A stretch of DNA of 64,000 nucleotides, taken from the NCBI GenBank assembly GCA_002842395.1, contig PHCV01000001.1, positions 1 to 64,000 on the forward strand, given 5' to 3'. Below, one piece after another: positions 54,866 through 63,523 of this stretch (its first letter is position 1; each line of letters starts with the position of its first letter). The notes beneath the pieces are model-generated. The model had not been told where the DNA came from, did not search any database, and was given only the letters and a program-made list of their open reading frames with translations. The position numbers were made by a program, and so were the translations under genes. Origin of the DNA: Betaproteobacteria bacterium HGW-Betaproteobacteria-11. Lineage in GTDB: Bacteria; Pseudomonadota; Gammaproteobacteria; Burkholderiales; Rhodocyclaceae.

Positions 54866-55974
54866 GCGGGCTCCCCTGATTTTTGTTGGGTGGTGCGCAG
54901 ACGATCCAGGTCGGACTGGAAGGTGACGTAATGCGGCATCTTGTAATGCGAGGCGAAGCCCATGGAATCGACGCCATCGACATGGAGCAGCACGAACTCC
55001 GGGTCTTCCGACGGGTTGGCCGCACCATCCTGCATGCCCTTTTGCAGGGCGCGGTCGAGAATGGCCATGGAAATCGCCTTGACTTCGTTGTGGCCAAAGC
55101 AGGCACCGTAGCCGATGGTGAACATGGGTTTGCCGCCGTTTTCCTCAGCTTCGTACATCGCCACCACCTCGCACTCGGTGATCAGCACCTCACCCGCCTC
55201 CGTCAGTTCGCCCGTGACTGGATGCGGCAGAAGCACCGGCAGGTAACCCACGCGCAGTTCCGCCACCGTCGGGTGCACATCCCCGTAACCGCGCATGTTG
55301 GAGTAAGCGATAGCGAGCAGCGATCCGGTTTCGGCCCGCGCCATGGTGGCCAGCGCGGCCGAACGCGGCAAGGGAAAGACCAGGGGTTCTCGGGTGATGT
55401 CAAATGCGGTCTGGTGTCGCGCCGCCGTGACGGGGGGTAGCAGGCCTTCCGCGCGCAGGGCGTCGAGCACCTTGGGAAAGCTGTCAGGCAACCGCGCGTC
55501 GGGGCAGTTGTCGAGCCATGCTCGGGCCACGGCCCGGAAGGCGTCCGGCGATTCATCCATCAACTCCAGGCGCAACAGGCGCAGGGCGTAATCGGGCGTC
55601 GGCCCGAGCATTTGACCGCCAGGAATTTCCTTGAAAGCGGATGAAATGCGGCGGATCAGGCGCATCCGGGTGGTGTCGAGCGGTGGCGTCGCGGAAAGGC
55701 GCGGGCGTGTGGAGCGCCAGGCGCGTAGCGCGAACGCCGCTTCCAGCGTGTCGCCCAGGCTTTGCTTGATGGCGAGTGCCGCGAATTTCGGGTGATAGAC
55801 ACCGCCTTCGGACACGACACGATCCACCAAGTGGCGCAGTTGATGAAGGATGGCATCGATTTCGAGCGGCTCGGCGCGGTCATTGTCCAGCCCCTCCGCC
55901 GTGCGCAGATATTCGGTGACGGCGGCGGCGCCGGCGATGGCGCGACCGCCGCCCTTGATGGCAACGTAACTCAT
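54862..55974 (-). CDS. phnI: C-P lyase core subunit PhnI
   Basis: Nucleosidase-like core subunit that joins phosphonate to ribose triphosphate. Starts MSYVAIKGGGRAIAGAAAV; the C-terminal GYGACFGHNEVKAISMAILD block is conserved. 370 residues. ATG 55974, one base after phnH. Confidence 0.95.
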   Translation of the reverse strand: MSYVAIKGGGRAIAGAAAVTEYLRTAEGLDNDRAEPLEIDAILHQLRHLVDRVVSEGGVYHPKFAALAIKQSLGDTLEAAFALRAWRSTRPRLSATPPLDTTRMRLIRRISSAFKEIPGGQMLGPTPDYALRLLRLELMDESPDAFRAVARAWLDNCPDARLPDSFPKVLDALRAEGLLPPVTAARHQTAFDITREPLVFPLPRSAALATMARAETGSLLAIAYSNMRGYGDVHPTVAELRVGYLPVLLPHPVTGELTEAGEVLITECEVVAMYEAEENGGKPMFTIGYGACFGHNEVKAISMAILDRALQKGMQDGAANPSEDPEFVLLHVDGVDSMGFASHYKMPHYVTFQSDLDRLRTTQQKSGEPA

Positions 55975-55975
55975 G

Positions 55976-56539
55976 TCAGAGAGCCCCTCCGGAAATGCGG
56001 ATGCGTGTGGTTCGCGGCAACGCGACGATGCGATGCGCATCCGATAGCAGCAGGTCGACCCCCAACGGAAAACTGCCAACCCAATCGGCGCGGCGCGTCA
56101 ACCAGTCGGGATGCAGGCCCGCCAGACGGATATTTCTCTGGCCGTCGATGCCAGGCCCGACCAGTTCCAAAGACAGTTCTCCGTCACCGAGGCTATTGAC
56201 CCCAATCAGCAGGGTGGCGCCGAACTCAGGGCTTTCGAGGCTGCCTAGCTCCGGCTGAAAATCGGGAGCACGGTGCCCGTCTACAGCGACATAGCGGGCG
56301 TGCTCGCTTGCCCCGGGCTTGGCCTGAAGCAAAGGCCAGTCCGTGTCCATGATTCGTCCATGCGGATCGGCCAGGGTCATTTCCCCATCCATCAGCGTGG
56401 CCAGTACCGCGCGTTGCGCAGTCGTGCCGTCAACCCAGGTGCTCAGATCACGCATGTCGCCGGGCCGCGAAAAGGCCTCCAGCAATTCGCGAAAAACGCG
56501 TTGCTGTACGTCAGCCTGCCAAATGCGCTCAACTTTCAT
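55976..56539 (-). CDS. phnH: C-P lyase core subunit PhnH
   Basis: Core scaffold subunit. QQRVFRELLEAFSRPG at the start and HPDWLTRRADWVGSFPLGVD with the C-terminal LPRTTRI are PhnH features. 187 residues. Overlaps the end of phnG by 11 bp. Confidence 0.94.
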   Translation of the reverse strand: MKVERIWQADVQQRVFRELLEAFSRPGDMRDLSTWVDGTTAQRAVLATLMDGEMTLADPHGRIMDTDWPLLQAKPGASEHARYVAVDGHRAPDFQPELGSLESPEFGATLLIGVNSLGDGELSLELVGPGIDGQRNIRLAGLHPDWLTRRADWVGSFPLGVDLLLSDAHRIVALPRTTRIRISGGAL

Positions 56540-56996
56540 CGTCGTCGTTCTCAGTGTTGTTCAGCATCGCAAAATCAACCCGCGTGGCGGCAAGGATCAT
56601 GCGACGGCGGCGATCCTCCCCGGCGCACCGGAGCACGCCGGACTCGATCAGCATTTCCACCCGGTCCCAGCCTGGGAACCTTGCCGCGAAGATGGCATCG
56701 AGGATGGCCAGGGCACGGGCCAGTTCGGCGTCGTCGGCTATCACTTGGGCGCCGCCAGCAGCCCGTCTGCCGTCCGCCAGGGAGAGTTCGACGCTGCACG
56801 ACGACAGCGGAAACTCGCCCAGGTAATAGGGCTCGTGAAATGCCCCATCAGCCAGTGTCAACAGGCCCAAGCCCGCCTGCGGCAGGCTCTTGACCTTCAC
56901 ATCGCAACCGGCCGTCAATTCAGCGGCCAGTGCATTCAGCACCGTTGCCGGGTGGGCGGTCAGCGCCCGAATCCAGTCTTTTCTTTCCAGGTTCAT
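56529..56996 (-). CDS. phnG: C-P lyase core subunit PhnG
   Basis: Core subunit of the C-P lyase complex. KSLPQAGLGLLTLADGAFHE, FPLSSCSVEL and GVLRCAGEDRRRRMILAATRVDF match PhnG. 155 residues. 7 bp after the permease gene. Confidence 0.93.
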   Translation of the reverse strand: MNLERKDWIRALTAHPATVLNALAAELTAGCDVKVKSLPQAGLGLLTLADGAFHEPYYLGEFPLSSCSVELSLADGRRAAGGAQVIADDAELARALAILDAIFAARFPGWDRVEMLIESGVLRCAGEDRRRRMILAATRVDFAMLNNTENDDDES

Positions 56997-57003
56997 TTCT
57001 TGT

Positions 57004-57804
57004 TTAGCCCAGCCTTCCTCGCAACCACGCCGAAGCGTAGTCGATAATCAAAATGGTGGCCAGAATGACCAGAATCAGCGCGGCCGATTGGCCATAGTTG
57101 AATAACCGCAAGGTGTCGTGGAGCGCCAAGCCAATGCCACCAGCGCCGACCAGTCCAAGCACGGAGGCCATGCGCACATTGCGGTCAAGGATGTAGAGGA
57201 CGTAGCCCAAGGCCTCGCGCAGAATGGATGGCCAGCCGGCATACATGACCATTTGCGGAAAGTCGGCTCCGGTGGATGCCACTCCCTCGCAAACGCCCTT
57301 GTCCACTCGCTCCAGACTTTCGGCGAGAAACTTGCCGAGAAAGCCCGTCGTATGGACACCGAGCGCGAGCGCGCCGGGCAACGGCCCCAGCCCGAGGGCG
57401 GCAACGAAGATCAGCGCCAGCAACAAGTCCGGCATCGCGCGCATGAAATTGAGCGTTTCTCGTGCAATGCGATAGGCCAGTGGATTGGGCGCGAAGTTGC
57501 GCGCGGCGAGCGGAGCCAGAAAGAAGGCCACCAGCAGCGCGAACACCGTGCCCCACAAAGCGGTTGCCAGCGTGATACCCATCAGTTCCAGATATCTAGA
57601 CAAGTCCGAAAAATCAGGCTGACGGTAGCGGCTGAAATACTCGGCCATATCCTCGACGCCGTAGGCCAGGGTCTCGAACGAAATTTCCAGATCCCAAACG
57701 ATCAGCCAGAGCATGGCCAGCGTCGCCGCCACCCAGACCGGCATCGGGTTGCGCGGCTTGGGCGGGAGCTGCGGCCGGGCGGAATTCAGATCGTGGACAT
57801 TCAT
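57004..57804 (-). CDS. phnE: Phosphonate ABC transporter permease PhnE (second)
   Basis: Inner-membrane permease, 266 residues, about six helices, with the coupling region PQMVMYAGWPSILREALGYV and VGAGGIGLALHD. It overlaps the first phnE by ATGA. Two permease genes in tandem probably make a heterodimer. Confidence 0.92.
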   Translation of the reverse strand: MNVHDLNSARPQLPPKPRNPMPVWVAATLAMLWLIVWDLEISFETLAYGVEDMAEYFSRYRQPDFSDLSRYLELMGITLATALWGTVFALLVAFFLAPLAARNFAPNPLAYRIARETLNFMRAMPDLLLALIFVAALGLGPLPGALALGVHTTGFLGKFLAESLERVDKGVCEGVASTGADFPQMVMYAGWPSILREALGYVLYILDRNVRMASVLGLVGAGGIGLALHDTLRLFNYGQSAALILVILATILIIDYASAWLRGRLG

Positions 57805-58616
57805 GCCCGTCTCCCGTGGATGATGCGGGTGCGTAATTGATCGGAGAGGCGGTCCAGCAGCGTCACCACCAGATAGATCGACAGCGCGATCAGGAGCAGG
57901 CGCTCGTATTGGAACAGGCGCATGGACATCACTAGGTCGTAGCCGATGCCGCCCGCGCCGACCAAGCCCAGAATGGCGGCCGCCCGCAGGTTGTGATCCA
58001 GGATGTACATCACAGTGCCGACGAAATCGGGCAAAGCCTGCGGCAGCATGGCGAACAGGCGCACTTGCAGCCAGCCCGCGCCGTGGGCGCGCACGCCTTC
58101 CACCGCCTTGGGGTCGACGACCTCGATGGCCTCGGCGAAGAATTTGCCCATGAAACCGACCGTCACGAAGGCCAGCGCCATCACGCCGGGCAACGGGCCG
58201 AGGCCGACCGCCGATACGAACACCAATGCCCAAACGAGTTCCGGCAGGGCCCGCATCAGGCTCAACATATCCCGAGTGAGCCGGTACACCACGATATGCG
58301 GTGTGGCGTTACGAGCGGCCAGAATGCCCATCGGCAAACTGAGAACGACGGCGATAGCGGTGCCCAGCACCGTCATCTCGATGGTTTCCAGCATCTTGTC
58401 CAGCAACTGCGGAACGTACTGCCAGTCCGGCGCGACGAACATCTGTCCGGCGAAGGCGGCCATCTTGCCGAGGGAGCCGATCAGGCGGACGAAGTCCACC
58501 TCCACCACCGGCGCGGTCAGCCAGAGCCCGGCCAGCAGCGCCAGCGCACCGCCGACCAGCGGCAGCGGCGGCAGGCCGTTAGGCGTAGGCCAGCGCCAGG
58601 TCGAGACTGTTGTCAT
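57801..58616 (-). CDS. phnE: Phosphonate ABC transporter permease PhnE (first)
   Basis: 271 residues, similar in layout to its neighbour: VVLSLPMGILAARNATP, GPLPGVMALAFVTVGFMGKF and VGAGGIGYDLV. Start ATG 58616 overlaps the phnC end by 38 bp. Confidence 0.92.
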   Translation of the reverse strand: MTTVSTWRWPTPNGLPPLPLVGGALALLAGLWLTAPVVEVDFVRLIGSLGKMAAFAGQMFVAPDWQYVPQLLDKMLETIEMTVLGTAIAVVLSLPMGILAARNATPHIVVYRLTRDMLSLMRALPELVWALVFVSAVGLGPLPGVMALAFVTVGFMGKFFAEAIEVVDPKAVEGVRAHGAGWLQVRLFAMLPQALPDFVGTVMYILDHNLRAAAILGLVGAGGIGYDLVMSMRLFQYERLLLIALSIYLVVTLLDRLSDQLRTRIIHGRRA

Positions 58617-59364
58617 CTTCGATGCCTTCCCGTTGGTAGATGGTGCGCAGGGTCTGCTGCGACAGTTCGGCGGGGGGGCCATCAAACACCACGCGGCCGC
58701 CGTTCATGCCGATGACACGATCGGCGAAGCGCTTGGCCAGCTCCACCTGGTGCAGGTTGACCACGACCGTGATGCCGTCGCGGTCGCAGATTTCCCGCAG
58801 CAGGGTCATGATCTCCTCGCTCGACACGGGATCGAGGCTCGCGACCGGTTCGTCGGCCAGGATGACCTTGGGTTGTTGCGCCAGCGCCCGGGCGATGCCG
58901 ACGCGCTGTTGCTGACCGCCGGACAGCTTGTCGGCGCGGCTCCATGCCTTGTCGGTGAGTCCGACGCGCGCCAGCACCCGCTGCGCGATCGCCATGTCTT
59001 CGCCGCGGAACAGGTAAAGCACGCTGCCCACCCAGGAGCGCTGCGCCAGCCGTCCCGTCAGGACATTGGTGACAACCGACAGCCGATCCACCAGGTTGAA
59101 CTGCTGGAAGACCATGGCCACCCTGGATCGGATGTGGCGCAACTTGTGTTCCTCGACGGCTTCGCCGCCGATGCGCACTGCTCCCGTAGTCGGGGTTTCC
59201 AGACCATTTATCAAGCGCAGCAGGGTAGACTTGCCTGCACCGCTTGGCCCCAACACCACTGTGAAGCTGCCTGAATGGATTTCAGTATTGACGTTCTTCA
59301 ACGCCTCAAAGCCGTTTTGGTAGCACTTTGATACTGACTGAATCGAAATTGTGGACATAACCAT
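58579..59364 (-). CDS. phnC: Phosphonate ABC transporter ATPase PhnC
   Basis: Powers phosphonate import. Walker A GPSGAGKSTLLRLING, Q loop VFQQFNLVDRLSV, signature LSGGQQQRVGIARAL, Walker B VILADEPVASLDP. 261 residues from GTG/ATG 59364; MSTISIQSV two codons on is possible. Confidence 0.94.
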   Translation of the reverse strand: MVMSTISIQSVSKCYQNGFEALKNVNTEIHSGSFTVVLGPSGAGKSTLLRLINGLETPTTGAVRIGGEAVEEHKLRHIRSRVAMVFQQFNLVDRLSVVTNVLTGRLAQRSWVGSVLYLFRGEDMAIAQRVLARVGLTDKAWSRADKLSGGQQQRVGIARALAQQPKVILADEPVASLDPVSSEEIMTLLREICDRDGITVVVNLHQVELAKRFADRVIGMNGGRVVFDGPPAELSQQTLRTIYQREGIEDDNSLDLALAYA

Positions 59365-59462
59365 TTCCTCTGAATAAATGGGTATCGATATTCAAACTCC
59401 ATCACTCCGGTGAAGGCCGGAATGATGGAATCTGGATCACCCAAATGGCAACCCGGTATCTG

Positions 59463-60863
59463 TTAGAAGTCGAGTTGTACCCGCATGGTGATTGCCTTCT
59501 CTTTGTCTGCCGTGCCCGTTACCGTGCCGCTGGTGTACTTGACCGGGGTATCAAAATTGGTTTCCACGTAATTCAGCATGGCCCGGGTGTTGGGGTTGAT
59601 GAGCCACTTCACGCCTAAAGTCCAGGCGTCGGCCTGGTTGGCTGTGCCTGTTGTCAGTACGCCAGTGCCTGCCGCATTGGTGGTGGTGAAATCGGAAGCA
59701 TCAAGCTTGCTGTAACGTACGCCGATTTCCCAGCCGCCCAGGCCATTGTTCATACCGAAGTTCTGCTTGGGACGCATACGATCGAATTTGAACCCCTTGT
59801 AAGCACTGGCATAGCTCTCGCCAGTGATCATCCAATTCAGGGCAACATAATAACTATCGAGGCCACGGTCGTAGCTCACACCACCCGCTGAACGCCCCTT
59901 AAAGTTATTGTTGATATATTCACCCTGCAGTTTGACCGGGCCGTAGGCCAGCACGGTTTCCAGGCCATAACGGGAACGATCGACGCTGTCGCCGCTGAAA
60001 TCAGCGGTATTGAAGAATTTTCCTCCCTTGGCTTCGGTTGATGCCGACAGAGCAGATTTGGTGACGGACAAATCGCCATTGGAGTGCGATCCGCCCAGGT
60101 GATAAATGGCATTCTTGTCACCGATCATCTCAGCAAAGTTCACCACCAAACGCCCGGTTACATCCTTGCCATCCTGAAGATTGTCGGATTCGGCCACGTT
60201 GGCACCCGTGCCGTTGGACACAGAGAGCGCGTAATAAACCCCCTTTGCCGGTTCACCATGAAGCATCACGCCGCGGTCAATCGCCGGCACGAACTGCATG
60301 GCCAGAGAACGTTCCTGAAAATTGATGAAACGTGAGCTTGTCAACTCTTCCATGCCCATCGGCATCTTGAACTGGCCGACCATGACTTTGGCCGCCTTGT
60401 CAAAGTTGGCATCAACGTAGGCGTAGACCAGTGCGGGTGCGCCTGCGAAATTGGCGGCTACCATGTAGTTGTATCTGTCGTAGAATTTGCCGTCGGCCTG
60501 GAGATAGGCACGACGAATGTCGAAGGTGTCGGCATTCTGTGCATCAGGGTTGGAGAATGCCCGGTAATCGGCCTGAATCCGACCGCCTAGGTGGATGCTG
60601 TGCTGGCCATCGGCACTGCTGATGGTCAGGCCATCCTTGAATTTAACGATGGCTTCATCGGTTCTCTTCTTGGCTGTCTTTTCTTCATCGTCTTTCACGC
60701 GTTGTGCTAGCGCGTTGTACTCCTGCTCGGTGAGTATGCTCTTGGCTTTGAGGATATTCAGCAGTTCATTGCTGGTTGCATCGGCGTAGGCAAGGTTGGC
60801 TGTAAATAGCGTGACACTTATTGCCACGGCCAGATGACGAGGGCGGAAAATAGAAGGTTTCAT
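59463..60863 (-). CDS. OprO/OprP-family porin inside the phn operon
   Basis: 466 residues. Signal peptide (HLAVAISVTLFTANLAYA), an N-terminal periplasmic coiled-coil (TSNELLNILKAKSILTEQEY), then the phosphate-selective porin barrel (SIHLGGRIQADYRAFSNPDA, QFKMPMGMEELTSSRFINF, GWEIGVRYSKLDASDF) to a C-terminal Phe. OprO/OprP porins take up phosphate and polyphosphate; its place between phnD and phnC suggests a phosphonate or phosphate role. It follows phnD by 42 bp. Confidence 0.9.
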   Translation of the reverse strand: MKPSIFRPRHLAVAISVTLFTANLAYADATSNELLNILKAKSILTEQEYNALAQRVKDDEEKTAKKRTDEAIVKFKDGLTISSADGQHSIHLGGRIQADYRAFSNPDAQNADTFDIRRAYLQADGKFYDRYNYMVAANFAGAPALVYAYVDANFDKAAKVMVGQFKMPMGMEELTSSRFINFQERSLAMQFVPAIDRGVMLHGEPAKGVYYALSVSNGTGANVAESDNLQDGKDVTGRLVVNFAEMIGDKNAIYHLGGSHSNGDLSVTKSALSASTEAKGGKFFNTADFSGDSVDRSRYGLETVLAYGPVKLQGEYINNNFKGRSAGGVSYDRGLDSYYVALNWMITGESYASAYKGFKFDRMRPKQNFGMNNGLGGWEIGVRYSKLDASDFTTTNAAGTGVLTTGTANQADAWTLGVKWLINPNTRAMLNYVETNFDTPVKYTSGTVTGTADKEKAITMRVQLDF

Positions 60864-60905
60864 AGTATCTACTCTGAGTAATTTGAAAAATAAGCGGTGG
60901 GCGGC

Positions 60906-61778
60906 TTACTTGAGCATCTGCTCTTTCTTGAGGCCGAGATCCTTCACCATGTCGCGGATCATCTGGTAGTCCTTCGGGCCGACGGCGACGTAGTGACTGA
61001 GGTTGCCGTAACCGGTGACCTTGATTTCCTTGTGGGCGGTGAGAATCGCGTCCCGGATCTTCGCCTTCATGTCGGCCGGCAGATCGCCGCGATAGACCAG
61101 CGGCGAACCCGGCAGCGGGTCGGATTCCTTCACGACGCAGTTGGTCTGCTTGGAGATGAGACCCTTGGCCAACATCTTCTCGTAGGTGATGTCGTTGTCG
61201 GCGGCAGCATCCACGGTCTTGTTCTTCACGGCCAGTTCGGCAGCGTCGTGGGAACCGGAGTAGGTGAACTTGCCGAAGAAGTCCTGCGGCATCATCCCCG
61301 TTTCTTTCTTGACCATGTAGGTCGGCATCAGGCCGCCCGAGGTCGAAGCGGGGTCGACGAAAGCCACGCTCTTGCCCTTCATGTCCTTGATCGACTTGAT
61401 GCCGGAATCGCAGGGCGCGATGAGGATGCTCTTATAAGTATGCGAACTGCTGCCCTCGCGAATTCCGACGGCGAAGGCTTCGGCGCCGGCTTCCTGCTCG
61501 GCCAGATAGTAGGACAGCGGGCCGAACCAGGCGATGTCCACGCGCTTCTTCTTCATCGCCTCGATGACGCCGGCGTAGTCGGTGGCGGTGAACACCTTCA
61601 CCTTCGCGCCCAGTTTCTTCTCCAGTTGGACACGCATCGGCTCGAACTTCTGGATCATTTCCTCGTTGTTTTCGGCCGGAATCAGGCCCATCACGATGTC
61701 GCGCGCCTGAGCGGACGCGGCGGTCAAGGACAAGGCCAGCGCCAGCGCGCTTGCCACAAGGGTGGGTTTCAAATACAT
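60906..61778 (-). CDS. phnD: Phosphonate ABC transporter periplasmic binding protein PhnD
   Basis: Captures phosphonates in the periplasm. Signal peptide ending SAQA before RDIVMGLIPAENNEEM; KKKRVDIAWFGPLSYYLAEQ and KSVAFVDPASTSGGLMPTYM are PhnD blocks. 290 residues from ATG 61778. Confidence 0.94.
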   Translation of the reverse strand: MYLKPTLVASALALALSLTAASAQARDIVMGLIPAENNEEMIQKFEPMRVQLEKKLGAKVKVFTATDYAGVIEAMKKKRVDIAWFGPLSYYLAEQEAGAEAFAVGIREGSSSHTYKSILIAPCDSGIKSIKDMKGKSVAFVDPASTSGGLMPTYMVKKETGMMPQDFFGKFTYSGSHDAAELAVKNKTVDAAADNDITYEKMLAKGLISKQTNCVVKESDPLPGSPLVYRGDLPADMKAKIRDAILTAHKEIKVTGYGNLSHYVAVGPKDYQMIRDMVKDLGLKKEQMLK

Positions 61779-61813
61779 TGCGGTTGCTCCCGTAAGGTTG
61801 ATCGATAGGACGG

Positions 61814-62542
61814 TCATGGATTGATGCGCAGTTGGATCCGGTCGGCGCGAAACCGGGTCAGGGCGTATTCGAGCGGGGTTCCATCCCGTTCGCCTACATT
61901 GACGCTTTTGACCCGCAGCACGGGCTGGTTCTGGGGCATACCCAGCAGCGAGGCATCGTCTCCTTGCGGGAGCACCGCGCTGACCAGGCTTTCGATCCGC
62001 CGCAATTTCAACTTGTGACGGACTGCAAGATGCTTATGTAGTGATCCCCCGTGATATTCCGCCAGCAGACTGGGAAAGATTTGCTGCGGCAGAAAATGGG
62101 AAATCACACAAATGGGCCGATCGTCGGCCAAGCGCAGGGATTCGATCCAGACGATGGGGTCGTTCTCAGCCAAGCACAGCCGGGTGGCAACGCCACCGCG
62201 CGCCGGGATCACCAGTTTGCGCAGGATGCGATTGCTGGCGGTTTTGCCGAGCGACTCGAAGGTCTCGGTGAAGCGCGTACCGCTGCCCAGCAAGTAGTTG
62301 GTGGGCCCGTCGAGCACAAAAGTGCCTTTGCCGTGGCGGCGCTCCAGCAGGCCGGCGGCGATCAGGTCCTCGACGGCGCGTCGAATCGTGTGCCGGTTGA
62401 CGCCGAAGCGCTCCGCCAGTTCGTTTTCCGAAGGCAGGCACTCCCCTGGTGTGAGGAACGATGCAATTTCCTCTTTGAGCAGTTTTGCGATCTGGCTGTA
62501 GATCGCTTCACCACCATTTCGTTGCAAAGCCACAAGACTCAT
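61814..62542 (-). CDS. phnF: GntR-family phosphonate regulator PhnF
   Basis: Transcription factor of the GntR/HutC family. N-terminal winged helix (AKLLKEEIASFLTPGECLPS, ELAERFGVNRHTIRRAVEDL) and a UTRA effector domain (about 80-240). 242 residues. First gene of the operon, with a Pho box directly upstream. Confidence 0.9.
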   Translation of the reverse strand: MSLVALQRNGGEAIYSQIAKLLKEEIASFLTPGECLPSENELAERFGVNRHTIRRAVEDLIAAGLLERRHGKGTFVLDGPTNYLLGSGTRFTETFESLGKTASNRILRKLVIPARGGVATRLCLAENDPIVWIESLRLADDRPICVISHFLPQQIFPSLLAEYHGGSLHKHLAVRHKLKLRRIESLVSAVLPQGDDASLLGMPQNQPVLRVKSVNVGERDGTPLEYALTRFRADRIQLRINP

Positions 62543-62570
62543 CTAGACATCCCCACATGAAGTTGCAGGG

Positions 62571-62604
62571 AATGTAATGACTCAATGTGACAATATGATG
62601 ACTC
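62571..62604 (-). promoter_or_regulatory. Putative Pho box and -10 of the phn operon
   Basis: On the - strand: GAGTCAT, four bases, TTGTCAC, ten bases, TACATT (-10), about 30 bp before the phnF ATG. The second heptamer matches CTGTCAY at six of seven, the first at five of seven. A further GAGTCAT lies inside the ten-base spacer. Confidence 0.7.
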
Positions 62605-62950
62605 GAATTGCCCGCGACCGCCAAAATGTTTCCAAGTTTCAGTCGCGGCAGTCGGTGTCGTCACGCCGCTGCCAACGCCGATGGTGTTCGCGCTGGCGTT
62701 CGGGGTGAGTACAGTAACTCTGACTGGGGTTCTGGGGTTGATGAGTGAATGTGCGGCCTCACACGCATTTTTCCCGCGGCAGGTAGTTCTCACAACATCC
62801 ATGGAAACCTACGTTATCTGGACACCCTAAACCGGCCCGGGAAAGCCACCGTCAAGGTGGCTAAACTGGGCAGCCATTGGGTCTCGGGGCGCCAGTACCG
62901 GGAGGCTCTAAACTGCACACTTTGTTTTCGTACACGGCATGGAGCGAGCG
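62605..62950. other. phnF-dgkA divergent intergenic region
   Basis: No convincing gene. It holds a hairpin AGCCACC-GTCAA-GGTGGCT at 62844-62862 without a T-run, and an open frame without a recognisable start or family (about 62621-62830). The dgkA promoter must be here but I see no clear -35/-10 pair. Confidence 0.5.
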
Positions 62951-63346
62951 ATGAGCAAGGAAACCCCGTTTGGCACCGGTGGCGGCGTGGGGCGCCTGGT
63001 CGCGGCGGCGCGCAATTCGTGGCAGGGGCTGAAGCTGGCCTGGCGCCTGGAGGCGGCGTTTCGGCAGGAGCTGTGGCTGGTCGCACTGCTTTTGCCGGTG
63101 GCCCTCGGACTGCCGCTGACGGCGATCGAACGGGTGCTGCTGATCGGCTCGCTGCTGCTGGTGCTGATCGTCGAGCTGCTTAATTCGGCGGTCGAGGCGG
63201 TGGTCGATCGCGTCTCGCTCGACTATCACGAGCTTTCCGGGCGGGCCAAGGATATCGGCAGCGCGGCGGTGTTGATCACGCTGCTCCTGGCGGCGCTCAC
63301 CTGGGGCCTCGTTCTCTGGCCGTTCGTCCGGGCGTGGCTGGCGTGA
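62951..63346 (+). CDS. dgkA: Diacylglycerol kinase DgkA
   Basis: Small inner-membrane kinase that recycles diacylglycerol to phosphatidic acid. 131 residues with three membrane helices; the catalytic block ELLNSAVEAVVDRVSLDYHE and KDIGSAAVLI are diagnostic. ATG 62951 preceded by GGAG; an ATG four codons upstream is less likely. Confidence 0.95.
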   Translation: MSKETPFGTGGGVGRLVAAARNSWQGLKLAWRLEAAFRQELWLVALLLPVALGLPLTAIERVLLIGSLLLVLIVELLNSAVEAVVDRVSLDYHELSGRAKDIGSAAVLITLLLAALTWGLVLWPFVRAWLA

Positions 63347-63389
63347 CGGATGGGATGAAGACGCCCGGCGGCCGAACTATTTAAAAAAA

Positions 63390-63403
63390 TTGATCCCGCT
63401 CAA
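63390..63403 (+). promoter_or_regulatory. Putative FNR/DNR box of nosZ
   Basis: TTGATCCCGCTCAA: one mismatch to TTGATNNNNATCAA, 120 bp upstream of the nosZ start. Suggests induction under low oxygen or NO. Confidence 0.65.
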
Positions 63404-63523
63404 TAAATTTGCAAGAGACTGCGCGTAGCCTCCCCCGGTAGTTAAAGCGTGCTTTCGGCTGCCGGGCGGCTTGGGTAGTACAAAAATGGCAGTCACTCCA
63501 AAACAAAAGGGTGGGTTACTGCA

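Noticed and set aside
57131-57160. Similarity to the 26-bp motif in the phnE genes (also near 57945)
   Set aside because: Only the CAGCGCCGACC-like part matches, without the T-tract, and it codes the conserved permease motif VGAGGIG.
62621-62830. Open + strand frame ending METYVIWTP between phnF and dgkA
   Set aside because: No start with a ribosome-binding site, no recognised family, and its upstream end runs into the phn promoter.
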